DNA from: JACVRX01 sp963819885
Lineage (GTDB): Bacteria; Actinomycetota; Actinomycetes; Jiangellales; Jiangellaceae
Assembly (NCBI GenBank): GCA_963819885.1
Contig: CAWFXV010000030.1
Coordinates: forward strand, 1 to 64,000
DNA length: 64,000 nt
Reading direction: 5' to 3'
The notes under the pieces were generated by a model. It did no database searches. It worked only from the letters and a program-made list of their open reading frames with translations, and was not told where the DNA came from. The translations under genes were made by a program, and so were the position numbers. Position 1 is the stretch's first letter. Each line of letters opens with the position of its first letter. Below are positions 8,380 to 19,543 of the stretch, piece after piece.

Positions 8380-9239
8380 TCTCGGCCGAGGTCGCGGTGG
8401 ACCACGATGGTGTCGACGCCCTGCTTGCGCAGCCGAGCCGCGAGAGCCTCACTCATCGCCACGCTGCGGTGCTTTCCGCCCGTGCAACCCACGCCGACGG
8501 TGACGAACCGTTTGCCCTCCCGCAGGTAGCCGTCGGCCATCGAACCCAGCAATTCGGCATAGCGGTCCAGAAACTCCACAGCGCCTGCCTGGCCGAGGAC
8601 GTAGTCGCTCACCTCGACATCGCGCCCGGTTTGCGGCCGCAGATGCGCGACCCAGTGCGGATTGGGTAGGAACCGCATGTCCGCAACGACGTCAGCGTCG
8701 ACCGGTATCCCGTACTTGTAGCCGAAGGACACCACGATGACCTGCAGTCCGACGTCAGGGCCGGCGAAGGCCGTTCGGATTCGGCCGGCGAGCTCGTGCA
8801 CGTTGAGGACCGACGTGTCTACCACGAGGTCGGCGGTCGTGCGCAGCTCCGCCAGCAGTTCGCGCTCCCGGCTGATGGCCTCGAGCACGCGCCCCTCGCC
8901 CTGCAACGGATGCGGTCGCCGGGCCGACTCGAACCGCCGCACCAGCGCCTCGTCGCCAGCCTCGAGGAAGAGCACGTGTGGACGGACACCTCGGGCCGCG
9001 AGCTCGTCGAGAGCGCCGCGAAGTTCCCCGAAGAACACGCCGCCACGAACGTCGGCGACCACCGCGATCCGCCGGTGATCGGTGCGCTCGGTCACGGTGT
9101 CGACCAACTCCATCAGAAGCGACGGCGGCAGGTTGTCGACGACGAACCACCCCAGGTCGTCCAGCGATGCGGTGACCGCGGTCTTGCCGGCGCCGGACAT
9201 GCCGGTGACCACCAGCAGTTCGGGAGCGTCCGGGCTCAC
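8376..9239 (-). CDS. rapZ: RapZ family nucleotide-binding protein
   Basis: RapZ-type ATP/GTP-binding protein (an RNase adapter in enterobacteria; linked to amino-sugar control). Walker A is G-M-S-G-A-G-K-T near residue 15; the C-domain has the conserved V-G-C-T-G-G-K-H-R-S-V motif. The GTG at 9239 (287 residues) is preferred because GGGAGG lies 6 nt upstream and it begins 13 bp after the uvrC stop; the longer frame to 9290 would run into uvrC. The role in actinobacteria is less certain than the family membership. Confidence 0.93.
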   Translation of the reverse strand: MSPDAPELLVVTGMSGAGKTAVTASLDDLGWFVVDNLPPSLLMELVDTVTERTDHRRIAVVADVRGGVFFGELRGALDELAARGVRPHVLFLEAGDEALVRRFESARRPHPLQGEGRVLEAISRERELLAELRTTADLVVDTSVLNVHELAGRIRTAFAGPDVGLQVIVVSFGYKYGIPVDADVVADMRFLPNPHWVAHLRPQTGRDVEVSDYVLGQAGAVEFLDRYAELLGSMADGYLREGKRFVTVGVGCTGGKHRSVAMSEALAARLRKQGVDTIVVHRDLGRE

Positions 9240-9252
9240 CGCCGCCCTCCCG

Positions 9253-11229
9253 TCATGTCGACGCCGCGTGGTCCGGCTCGAGGATCTCACCGGTCGTCAT
9301 GTTCACCGCGGCGGCAGGCCGACGCGCGGCGACGGCCTCGACGACGGCTTCGGCGGTTCTGCGCCCGATCCCCGGCACCTGCGTGATCTCCTCGGCGGTG
9401 GCGGTCCGCAGCTGCTTGAGCGATCCGAACCGGGCCAGCAGCGCCTTCCGGCGCGACGGCCCCAAGCCAGCTACACCGTCCAGCAGGCTGTCGACCATCG
9501 ACCGCGAGCGGCGCTGCCGGTGGTAGGCGATGGCGAACCTGTGCGCCTCGTCGCGGATGCGCTGCAGGAGGTAGAGGCCTTCGCTGGCGCGCGGCAAGAT
9601 CACCGGGTCGTCAGAGCTGTCGACGACGACCTCTTCGAGCCGCTTCGCCAAGCCGATGACCGGGATGTCCGCGACGCCCGCCTCGTCCATCGCCAGCCGG
9701 GCGGCGTTGACCTGTGGCAGCCCGCCGTCGACGACCACCAGGCCCGGCGCGTAGGCGAATTTCCGCGGCCGGCCGGTATCCGGGTCAAGGGGTTGGGTGA
9801 CCACATCGCCACGATGGTCATCACGCAGCCGCCGGAACCGTCGGCCGAGCACCTCCTTGATCGCCGCGACGTCGTCGAAGCCGTCGTGCCCCCGGACCGA
9901 GAACCGGCGGTATTCGGATTTGCGCGGCAGCCCGTCCTCGAAGACGACCAGCGATGCGACGACGTCGGTGCCTTGCAGATTGGACACGTCGTAGGCCTCG
10001 ATGCGCAGCGGTGCCTCGGCCAGCCCGAGCGCATGCTGGATCTCCTCGATCGCCCGGCTCCGCGTCGTCAGGTCGCTCGCCCGTTTCGTCTTGTGCAGGG
10101 CCAGCGCCTGTGCAGCGTTGCGGGCGACAGTCTCCAGCAGCGCCCGCTTGTCGCCACGGCGGGGAATCCGGATGTCGACCCGACGGCCACGCAGGTCCGC
10201 GAGAAGCTCGCCGAGGGCACCAGCCTCATCCGGGTCGTCGGGCAGCACCGGGACGAGGATCTCGCGCGGTATCGTCTGCTCCCCGTTCTCTCCATAGAGC
10301 TGAAGCAAGAATCGTTCGACCAGCTGGCCGGTCGGAGCGTCGTCGGCCTTGTCGGCGACCCAGCCGCGCTGCCCGCGGACCCGCCCGCCGCGTACATAGA
10401 AGATCTGTACTGCGACCTCGAGTGGATCTTCGGCAAGCGCCACGACATCCGCGTCAGTCGCGTCGCCCAAGACGACCGCGTTCTGCTCCATCGCCCGCTG
10501 CAGTGCCGCAATGTCGTCACGCAACCGGGCAGCACGCTCGTAGTCGGTGGCGCCCGCCGCGGCCCGCATCTCTCGTTCCAGACGGCGGATGTACTTCGCC
10601 GTCTGGCCCTCCAGAAACGCCACCAGGTCGTCGACGATCTCCCGGTGCTCCTCGGCGCTCACCCGGCCGACGCACGGCGCGGAGCATTTACCGATGTAGC
10701 CGAGCAGACATGGCCGCCCGACCTGTGCCGCGCGCCGAAAGACTCCGGCGGAACAGCTCCGCACCGGAAAGACCCGCAGCAGCTGGTCGAGGGTCTCGCG
10801 GATCGCCCAGGCATGCGCGTACGGGCCGAAGTATCGAACGCCTCGCTTCTTGGCGCCACGCATGACCATGGCCCGAGGAAACTCCTCGTCGAGCGTCACG
10901 GCCAGATACGGGTAGCTCTTGTCGTCGCGGTAGCGAACGTTGAAACGGGGGTCGAACTCCTTGATCCAGGAGTACTCGAGCTGGAGTGCCTCGACCTCGT
11001 TGCGCACCACGGTCCACTCGAGTTTGCCGGCGCTTGTGACCATCGCCAGGGTGCGCGGATGGAGCGCATAGAGATCCTGGAAGTAGGAGTTCAGCCGAGA
11101 TCGCAGGCTCTTTGCCTTGCCGACATACAGGACCCGTCCGGTCGGGTCGCTGAACCGGTACACGCCCGGCTCGTCGGGAACGGAGCCGGGCGCCGGTCGG
11201 TATGTGGAAGGGTCCGGCACAACCCCCAA
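9253..11229 (-). CDS. uvrC: Excinuclease ABC subunit C
   Basis: Makes both incisions in nucleotide-excision repair after UvrA/UvrB damage loading. The 658 residues contain a GIY-YIG nuclease domain (G-V-Y-R-F and Y-V-G-K-A-K-S-L-R-S-R, about residues 18-95), a central UVR helix region around 210-245, an RNase H-like endonuclease domain (Y-D-V-S-N-L-Q-G-T-D, V-V-D-G-G) and tandem helix-hairpin-helices at the C-terminus (G-L-G-P-S-R-R-K-A-L-L; I-P-G-I-G-R/V-P-G-I-G type). TTG at 11229 or GTG at 11220 may be the start; neither has a strong SD. It precedes rapZ. Confidence 0.96.
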   Translation of the reverse strand: MGVVPDPSTYRPAPGSVPDEPGVYRFSDPTGRVLYVGKAKSLRSRLNSYFQDLYALHPRTLAMVTSAGKLEWTVVRNEVEALQLEYSWIKEFDPRFNVRYRDDKSYPYLAVTLDEEFPRAMVMRGAKKRGVRYFGPYAHAWAIRETLDQLLRVFPVRSCSAGVFRRAAQVGRPCLLGYIGKCSAPCVGRVSAEEHREIVDDLVAFLEGQTAKYIRRLEREMRAAAGATDYERAARLRDDIAALQRAMEQNAVVLGDATDADVVALAEDPLEVAVQIFYVRGGRVRGQRGWVADKADDAPTGQLVERFLLQLYGENGEQTIPREILVPVLPDDPDEAGALGELLADLRGRRVDIRIPRRGDKRALLETVARNAAQALALHKTKRASDLTTRSRAIEEIQHALGLAEAPLRIEAYDVSNLQGTDVVASLVVFEDGLPRKSEYRRFSVRGHDGFDDVAAIKEVLGRRFRRLRDDHRGDVVTQPLDPDTGRPRKFAYAPGLVVVDGGLPQVNAARLAMDEAGVADIPVIGLAKRLEEVVVDSSDDPVILPRASEGLYLLQRIRDEAHRFAIAYHRQRRSRSMVDSLLDGVAGLGPSRRKALLARFGSLKQLRTATAEEITQVPGIGRRTAEAVVEAVAARRPAAAVNMTTGEILEPDHAAST

Positions 11230-11278
11230 CCCTATGCCGGACCCTTCCAGCTCCTGAGTTCGTGCGACGGGCCTCGAG

Positions 11279-11797
11279 TCAGGTCAGTACGACCTGGTCG
11301 CCCTCGACGGCTACGCCCACCGCCGGCAGCGGCTCCGGCGCCGGGCCACCGACGACCGAACCATCCTCGATGGAATACCGGCTGCCGTGACACGGGCATT
11401 TGATCTCTCCGTCGGCGACCTCGGCCACCTGGCAGCCCTGGTGGGTACAGGTGCTGGCGAACGCCTTGACATCGCCTGCAGCTGGCTGCGTGACGACGAT
11501 CTTCTCCGCCGCGATCACGACGCCACCGCCGACCGGCACGTCGGCAACGGCGATCACACCCGTGGCACCGCCCTCGGCCGGCGCCTCAGCGGTCTCTGCC
11601 GGGGTCTGTGCCGGGGACTCGGCGGGAGTCTCCGCAGCGCCGCCCGTCGCAGGCTCGTCGCCGCTGCCGGAGGTCGTGTCGTCACCTCCGCCGCAGGCAG
11701 CCAGCACGCCGGCCACACCCACTGCCCCCGCTGCGAGGAGCACGACCCGGCGGCCCATTTCTGCCGGCGCGGGGTCGGTCATGGTCGGGTCGGTCAT
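11279..11797 (-). CDS. Rieske [2Fe-2S] lipoprotein
   Basis: A 172-residue exported protein. The N-terminus has an R-R pair, a hydrophobic stretch and a lipobox L-A-A-C-G near residue 35, followed by a Thr/Glu/Ala/Pro-rich linker (about 40-80). The C-terminal domain carries both Rieske cluster motifs: C-T-H-Q-G-C and C-P-C-H-G-S-R-Y-S. The protein probably sits on the outer face of the membrane as a one-electron carrier; the RR plus hydrophobic region would suit Tat export of a folded Fe-S protein. The ATG has GGGGAG 6 nt upstream. It lies alone between uvrA and uvrC. Redox partner unknown. Confidence 0.88.
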   Translation of the reverse strand: MTDPTMTDPAPAEMGRRVVLLAAGAVGVAGVLAACGGGDDTTSGSGDEPATGGAAETPAESPAQTPAETAEAPAEGGATGVIAVADVPVGGGVVIAAEKIVVTQPAAGDVKAFASTCTHQGCQVAEVADGEIKCPCHGSRYSIEDGSVVGGPAPEPLPAVGVAVEGDQVVLT

Positions 11798-11872
11798 TGC
11801 AGCTCCCCGTTTCGGGTCGACGTCGTCACCCTAGTGGCAACGAAACGGCAGGCCGATCGGTTCAACGTCTGT

Positions 11873-14785
<2,913 letters not shown>

Positions 14786-14808
14786 TCTCCCGCCGGAGGG
14801 TCACCCGG

Positions 14809-15312
14809 TCAGCTGCTGCCCCGATTGCTTGCGTGGTGCCCACTGTCGTCGCCGCCGTGATCGTCGCCGTGGTCGTCACCGCCGACGTCCTCCGTGCGCC
14901 CACCGTTACCGATCTCGAGCTTGAGCATGGCTCCCGTCACGGCATCGAGCTCGACCTCGTGGTCGCCCACGAACTCGACGTCCCAGATCATCCGCCCGTC
15001 CTCGGGCTTGAGCTGGATCTCCTCGACCACGAGGTCACCGACGGTGGCCAAGTGACTCATCGCAATCTGCGCGGCCCGCTCGGCGGAAATGCTGCCGTTT
15101 TCGGGCGTCGCATCCGGCGAGGCGGTCGCGGTGGGCAGGGCGGGCTGGGTCGCGGTAGTCGCGGTGGGAGACGCGGAAGCGGTCGGCGAGGACGCGGCGC
15201 TTGCCGTCGGATCGGTCGACGAGTCCGTCGTCGCAGCCGCGACCAGAGCGGCTCCCCCGATCACAACGGCGCCGACGACGCCTGCCGCAGTCCGCCAGGT
15301 AGATGCTGGCAT
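14809..15312 (-). CDS. Secreted PepSY-domain protein
   Basis: A 167-residue protein with an N-terminal hydrophobic segment (about 8-27), a Ser/Thr/Ala/Pro-rich linker (about 30-70), a PepSY domain (A-A-Q-I-A-M-S-H-L to L-D-A-V-T-G-A-M-L, about 78-135) and an acidic His/Asp/Gly-rich tail that could bind metal. PepSY domains are often peptidase inhibitors or accessory sensors. The ATG has a GGAGA SD. It lies just downstream of the kinase gene, and a response-regulator-type box (15412-15429) is about 100 bp upstream, so it is probably a target and perhaps a modulator of that two-component system. Confidence 0.8.
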   Translation of the reverse strand: MPASTWRTAAGVVGAVVIGGAALVAAATTDSSTDPTASAASSPTASASPTATTATQPALPTATASPDATPENGSISAERAAQIAMSHLATVGDLVVEEIQLKPEDGRMIWDVEFVGDHEVELDAVTGAMLKLEIGNGGRTEDVGGDDHGDDHGGDDSGHHASNRGSS

Positions 15313-15411
15313 TGTCTTCTCCTTCGGTCCGAATTGGCTTCGGGGGCACCCAGGTCGGGTACCACGGTTCGAAGGCTGCAGGCCGGCGCACTAGCGGCGC
15401 GCTACGGGCGC

Positions 15412-15429
15412 CCTAACGCTGTCCTAAGG
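15412..15429. promoter_or_regulatory. Candidate response-regulator box upstream of the PepSY gene
   Basis: On the minus strand this reads CCTTAGGACAGCGTTAGG, two T-T-A-G-G half-sites in direct orientation about one helical turn apart. It overlaps the kinase stop codon and lies about 100 bp before the PepSY start. A closely related sequence occurs at 17445-17463 before the response-regulator gene; the shared core is GACAGC flanked by TWAG/TWAGG. Confidence 0.5.
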
Positions 15430-16713
15430 ATCGATGGACTGCCAGCGACCCAGTTCGAGGATGACTTCGGCGCCGCCGAAGGGCGAGAGACCTGTCCTCA
15501 GTTGCCCGCCCGACGACTCGGCTACTCGGCGGGCGATGTCCAGGCCAAGTCCGGTCGAAGCAGCCTGGCTGGTGCCGCGGTCGACCGGATCGGACACTGT
15601 GAAGCCGCCTCCGCCGTCCGCGACCACGAGTCGGGCGTGCTCCGAATCGTGCTCGAGCACAACGGCGAACGGCGTTCCGTCCGGTGTGTGGGCGAACACG
15701 TTGCCGAGCAAGGCGTCGACACCTGCGGCGAGATCCGGCGCGGACACCCGCACGGAAACAGGCCCGTCGGCGATGTCGGCGCTGAGCCGGCGGTCTGTGT
15801 CGTCGGCCAGCACGGACCAGAACGCAACCCGATCGGTCACAACCCGGGCAGCGTCGCAGTGAGCAGCGTGATCCGCACCCCGGCTGCGGGCATCGGCGAT
15901 GACCTGCGTCACGGCACGTTCGAGAGCGTCGATCCCGTCGACGACCCGGGCCGACCGCGGGTCGTCGGGCAATGCCTCGGCGTCTAACCGCAGTGCGGTC
16001 AGCGGTGTGCGCAAGCGGTGGGACACGTCGGCCGCCGCCTCGCGCTCGTCGCTAAGCATGCCGCTGATCCGGGCAGCGAGGTGGTTCAACCCGGTGGCGA
16101 CGGCCTGGATCTCAGCAGGTCCGGCAGGGTCGGCTCGGGCGTCGAGCTCGCCCCGGGCCAATCGGTGAGAGACCTCGGACGCGTCGACGACCGGGCGGAC
16201 CAGGCTACGGGCCAGCCGGTCGGCGACGACCACACCAAGGGCAACCAACCCGACGCCGAGGCCGGCGAGCGCCAACCAGGTGCGGAGCACACCCTCGGTC
16301 AGCTCCTCGGCGGGGACCGAGGTGGCAACGACCCCGGTTCCGCCCTCGTCAGGCAGACCGACGGCAACGAGGACATCTCTGCCGTCGGCTGTTCGCACCG
16401 TCAGACTCTCCGCCCCGGCTGCGGCGAGTTCCACTGCGGTGGTGCGCTCTGCCGGAGTGCCCAGAACGTTCCCGTCGGGATAGAACACGGTGAACGGATT
16501 GCCGGTGCCGGCCTCGACGGTGTCGAGGGCCAGCTCGACCGCATCCCGGTCCGCTGTCGCCACCAGCAAGGCCAGCGCGCTGGCTTGGCCGCTGGCCTCG
16601 GACACCGCTTGCTCAGCCGTGGCCGAGCGGATCAGCACTGCCAGAGGGACCAGGAACGCGACCAGCACCAGCGATGTGGTCGCCGCGACGAGCAGCGCGA
16701 GCGATCGCCTCAT
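15424..16713 (-). CDS. Sensor histidine kinase, partner of the adjacent regulator
   Basis: A 429-residue membrane kinase. A TM helix at about 8-30, an extracytoplasmic domain (about 31-140), a second TM near 145-165 and a HAMP region to about 215 precede the dimerisation/phosphoacceptor helix (D-V-S-H-R-L-R-T-P-L, His232). The ATPase domain shows the N-box region G-N-V-F-A-H-T-P-D, the D-G-G-G-G-F loop and S-T-G-L-G-L-D-I-A. The ATG at 16713 is chosen because it overlaps the regulator's stop by 4 bp (ATGA); the longer frame to 16857 would invade the regulator. Signal unknown; the neighbouring PepSY protein may modulate it. Confidence 0.9.
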   Translation of the reverse strand: MRRSLALLVAATTSLVLVAFLVPLAVLIRSATAEQAVSEASGQASALALLVATADRDAVELALDTVEAGTGNPFTVFYPDGNVLGTPAERTTAVELAAAGAESLTVRTADGRDVLVAVGLPDEGGTGVVATSVPAEELTEGVLRTWLALAGLGVGLVALGVVVADRLARSLVRPVVDASEVSHRLARGELDARADPAGPAEIQAVATGLNHLAARISGMLSDEREAAADVSHRLRTPLTALRLDAEALPDDPRSARVVDGIDALERAVTQVIADARSRGADHAAHCDAARVVTDRVAFWSVLADDTDRRLSADIADGPVSVRVSAPDLAAGVDALLGNVFAHTPDGTPFAVVLEHDSEHARLVVADGGGGFTVSDPVDRGTSQAASTGLGLDIARRVAESSGGQLRTGLSPFGGAEVILELGRWQSIDP

Positions 16714-17396
16714 CGCCGTGGCGGACTGAGCTTGACGCCGACTCCTCGGACGGTGTGCAGGAAACGCGGCGCCTGCGCCGTCTCGCCCAGCTTTCGCCGC
16801 AGCCAGGACAGGTGCACATCGACGGTTTTGTCGGCGCCACCGTAGGGCGCCTGCCACACCTGAGTGGACAGTTCGCGCTTGCTGACTACCTGGCCCGGGC
16901 GGGCCGCGAGGTAATACAGCAGGTCGAACTCGCGCGGGGTCAGCTCGAGCTGCGTCCCGTCGAGCACCGCTTCCCTCGACCGCGGGTCGATCCGCAAGCC
17001 ACCGACGATCACCGTCTGGTCCTCGTCGTTGCCCACACCGGCTCGGCGCAGGACGGCTCCGATCCGAGCATGCAGCTGCGCGCCACTGAACGGCTTGACC
17101 AGGTAATCGTCAGCTCCGGCCTCGAGGACGGTGACGATCTCCGGATCGGCGTCGCGGGCAGTGGCCACGATGACGGGGACGTCGTCGACTGCCCGCAGCA
17201 TCGCCAGCACCTCGCGGCCGTCGAGATCGGGCAGTCCCAAGTCGAGGACCACCAGGTCTGGCTGCTCGGACATGACCAACTGCAGCGCCTGCGCCCCCGT
17301 TGGCGCAGAGGACACGGCATGCCCGCGCTCGCTCAGTGCCCGGATCAAGCCGGCCCGGATGTGCGGATCGTCCTCGACCAGCAGCACGTGTGCCAC
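16710..17396 (-). CDS. OmpR/PhoB-family response regulator
   Basis: A 228-residue regulator: receiver domain (about 1-120) with acidic pocket E8-D9-D10, phosphoacceptor Asp52 in V-L-D-L-G-L-P-D and Lys101 in L-V-K-P-F, then a winged-helix DNA-binding domain (about 130-225, with L-T-P-R-E-F-D-L-L and V-D-V-H-L-S-W-L-R-R-K-L-G). It is co-transcribed with the kinase (4-bp overlap) and divergent from the gene at 17497. A candidate binding box lies in the divergent gap, suggesting autoregulation. Confidence 0.93.
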   Translation of the reverse strand: MAHVLLVEDDPHIRAGLIRALSERGHAVSSAPTGAQALQLVMSEQPDLVVLDLGLPDLDGREVLAMLRAVDDVPVIVATARDADPEIVTVLEAGADDYLVKPFSGAQLHARIGAVLRRAGVGNDEDQTVIVGGLRIDPRSREAVLDGTQLELTPREFDLLYYLAARPGQVVSKRELSTQVWQAPYGGADKTVDVHLSWLRRKLGETAQAPRFLHTVRGVGVKLSPPRR

Positions 17397-17444
17397 GCTG
17401 GAACGCTAGCCGAGACCACCGGTCGCAACGCCCGCCACGGCCGG

Positions 17445-17463
17445 CCTTACGGCTGTCTTAGCC
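17445..17463. promoter_or_regulatory. Candidate response-regulator box in the divergent promoter region
   Basis: On the minus strand this reads GGCTAAGACAGCCGTAAGG. It lies 48 bp before the regulator start and 33 bp before the divergent GTG at 17497. It shares the TWAR-GACAGC-GTWAGG pattern with the site at 15412-15429, as expected for an OmpR-family tandem-repeat operator that controls both flanking transcripts. Confidence 0.5.
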
Positions 17464-17496
17464 TGCCGTTATGGTCCAGTCGGTCAAACTCGGCGG

Positions 17497-18042
17497 GTGA
17501 GCAAGAGTCTGCCTCGCTTCCCCGGCGGTGTCGTCGCAGTCGCGGGCTGGGTTGCTGTCGCGCTGCTGGCAACGGGTGTCACGCTCGCGGCGGTGACGCT
17601 GGTCGGCTCGGGAATCTTCGGCGACTCCACTCGCGCCCGCAGCCAGGCCGAGGTAGCGCAGGCCCTTGCCTCGCTCACGACCACCACTCCCTCGGCGGCC
17701 GACGCGGCGAATTCAGCGGAAAGCTCCGCTCCGCCGACGAGTCCGCCGAGCACGACCGACCCGTCGGCTTCACCTGTGGCGCCCGAAACCTCCGTGTCGA
17801 CAGCGATACCTCCGGTCCGTCGCCTGATCACGTCCGCCGGCGGAAACGTGCTGGCCCAGTGCACGGGCCGCGACGTGGTCGTCGTTTCCTGGACGCCGGC
17901 ACAGGGTTATCGCGTCGACGACGTGGATCTGGAAGCACGTCGCGACGTCGAGGTTCGTTTCGAGGGCGAGGACACCGAGGTCAGGGTCAAGATCAGATGC
18001 GCGGATGGGCGCCCCGTCGCCGAGATCGAGGAGGACGGCTGA
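17497..18042 (+). CDS. Membrane-anchored hypothetical protein with Ser/Thr/Pro linker
   Basis: A 181-residue protein that I cannot assign to a named family. One strong TM helix (about 10-37) is followed by a low-complexity Ser/Thr/Pro/Ala stretch (about 60-105) that looks like a wall-spanning linker. A compact C-terminal domain (about 110-178) has two cysteines (A-Q-C-T and I-R-C-A-D), possibly a disulfide, so the domain is probably outside. The start is GTG without a clear SD. It is divergent from the response regulator and shares the candidate operator region, so it may be a regulon member. An isomerase-like gene follows 34 bp downstream. Confidence 0.7.
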   Translation: MSKSLPRFPGGVVAVAGWVAVALLATGVTLAAVTLVGSGIFGDSTRARSQAEVAQALASLTTTTPSAADAANSAESSAPPTSPPSTTDPSASPVAPETSVSTAIPPVRRLITSAGGNVLAQCTGRDVVVVSWTPAQGYRVDDVDLEARRDVEVRFEGEDTEVRVKIRCADGRPVAEIEEDG

Positions 18043-18050
18043 TCGTCGGC

Positions 18051-18074
18051 CTTGACGACGGTTCTACCGTCAAG
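18051..18074 (+). other. Hairpin immediately before the 18077 start
   Basis: CTTGACG (18051-18057) pairs with CGTCAAG (18068-18074); alternatively GACGGT-TCT-ACCGTC (18057-18071) forms a tighter stem. Either structure ends 2-6 nt before the GTG of the next gene, where a ribosome site would be expected and no SD is present. It could act as a terminator for the upstream gene or limit translation initiation. Confidence 0.3.
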
Positions 18075-18076
18075 AC

Positions 18077-18865
18077 GTGCCCGATGACCAGCCGACCCCG
18101 GCGACCGACGAACCGGCGACCGACGAACCGGCGACCGACGACAACGCCGACGCGACCGAGACGTCGAGCGCCGGACCGGTGTCGGCCGCCACTGACCGGT
18201 TGATCCGCACCGCTGACGCGTTCGACGCTGATGCGGTGCTCCTGCCAAGCCTCTGCACCGGCTGGAGCAGAGGCCATGTGCTGAGCCATGTCGCCCGGAA
18301 CGCCGACGCGTTGGGGAACTTGCTCCGGTGGGCGACCACCGACGTCGAGACGCCGATGTATCCCAGTGTCGAGGCCCGCGCTGCCGATATCGACTCGGGC
18401 GCCAAACGAGGTCCGGAAGAGATCGTGGAGGACCTCCGCTCCGCCGCTGACCGGTTCTCCGCCGCAGTCACGGCGGTGCCGGACGAAGCATGGGAGCGGC
18501 GGGTCCGGATGGGCGCGGCGGCGACCGGGCGGACGATTCCAGCGCGCCGAGTGCTCTGGGAGCGGCTGAAGGAACTGGAGCTGCACCACGTCGACCTCGA
18601 AGCCGGCTACACCCCCGACGACTGGGCTGCCTGGTTCGTCAGCCGGGCGCTGGCCGAGACCCTGCGCAGGTTCGGTCGACGTGACGACGTGCCGGAGTTG
18701 ACGCTGGTCGTCGACGGCGCAACCGAGCGGTTCGGTTCCGGCGGGGGGACCACCGTCGCCGGCGCGGCGACACCGATGTTGGGCTGGCTGACCGGCCGGT
18801 CCGCCGGCCAGGGTTTGCTGGTCGAGCCAGCCGGCCCGCTTCCGGCGCTGCCGCCCTGGGCATGA
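18077..18865 (+). CDS. Mycothiol-dependent maleylpyruvate isomerase-family protein
   Basis: A 262-residue member of the MDMPI/DinB-like family. After an acidic repetitive leader (A-T-D-E-P repeated, encoded by a 15-bp tandem repeat near 18102-18145) comes the four-helix bundle with C-T-G-W-S-R-G-H-V-L-S-H-V-A-R-N, whose histidines are likely metal ligands, and E-L-H-H-V-D-L near residue 174. The C-terminal domain is SCP2-like. Family enzymes use mycothiol as cofactor. The start is GTG at 18077; a start after the acidic repeat cannot be excluded. It overlaps the MBL gene by 4 bp, so the two act together or at least are co-translated. Confidence 0.8.
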   Translation: MPDDQPTPATDEPATDEPATDDNADATETSSAGPVSAATDRLIRTADAFDADAVLLPSLCTGWSRGHVLSHVARNADALGNLLRWATTDVETPMYPSVEARAADIDSGAKRGPEEIVEDLRSAADRFSAAVTAVPDEAWERRVRMGAAATGRTIPARRVLWERLKELELHHVDLEAGYTPDDWAAWFVSRALAETLRRFGRRDDVPELTLVVDGATERFGSGGGTTVAGAATPMLGWLTGRSAGQGLLVEPAGPLPALPPWA

Positions 18866-19524
18866 TGAGCACCTACAGCGGCAAGGTCGTTCCTGGTGGG
18901 CCGCCCGCGGTCCGTGAGCTCACCCATCTGATCGTCACCAAGGCGTCGGTCGGGCCGATGGACAACAACGTATTCGTTCTGCGGTGTCGCACCACCGGCG
19001 AGGAGCTGGTGATCGACGCCGCTGCGGACGCCGGCCGCATTCTCGCGTTATGCGGGGAGGGGCCGCTCACCCATGTCGTGACCACTCACCGCCATCCCGA
19101 TCATTGGCAGGCGCTGGCCGAGGTAGTGGCAGCAACCGGGGCTGCGACCGTTGCACACAGTGCCGATGCACCGGCGATCCCGGCGCCGACCGACGTACTC
19201 GTCGCCGATGGTGATCACCTGCAGGTGGGAAGCTGTGTGCTCGAGGTGATCCACCTGGTCGGGCACACACCGGGCAGCATCGCGCTGCTCTACGACGACC
19301 CGACCGGCTCGCCGCACTTGTGGACCGGCGACAGCCTCTTCCCCGGCGGCGTCGGGAACACCCACGGCAACCGGGCCGACTTCGAGCAGCTGTTCGCCGA
19401 CGTGAACAGCAAGCTGTTCGACCGGCTACCCGACGAAACCTGGGTGTACCCGGGCCACGGCAACGACACGACCCTCGGCGCCGAACGGCCTCATCTCCAA
19501 GAGTGGCGCGCTCGGGGCTGGTAG
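18862..19524 (+). CDS. MBL-fold metallohydrolase (glyoxalase II-like)
   Basis: A 220-residue metallo-beta-lactamase-fold hydrolase with all canonical ligands: T-H-R-H-P-D-H (HxHxDH) near residue 75, V-G-H-T-P-G-S, W-T-G-D-S-L-F and Y-P-G-H-G. Two ATGs (18862, 18865) overlap the upstream stop. Coupling to a mycothiol-dependent isomerase homologue suggests a thiol-conjugate or thioester substrate, such as S-acyl mycothiol; this is inference. From memory, mycobacteria also keep an MBL-fold gene between uvrB and uvrA. Confidence 0.87.
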   Translation: MMSTYSGKVVPGGPPAVRELTHLIVTKASVGPMDNNVFVLRCRTTGEELVIDAAADAGRILALCGEGPLTHVVTTHRHPDHWQALAEVVAATGAATVAHSADAPAIPAPTDVLVADGDHLQVGSCVLEVIHLVGHTPGSIALLYDDPTGSPHLWTGDSLFPGGVGNTHGNRADFEQLFADVNSKLFDRLPDETWVYPGHGNDTTLGAERPHLQEWRARGW

Positions 19525-19543
19525 GTGCTCGCCGAACGCAGCA

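Noticed and set aside
9082..11403. 773-residue plus-strand ORF opposite uvrC
   Set aside because: High-GC antisense shadow: no domain, atypical composition, and fully covered by a clear uvrC gene.
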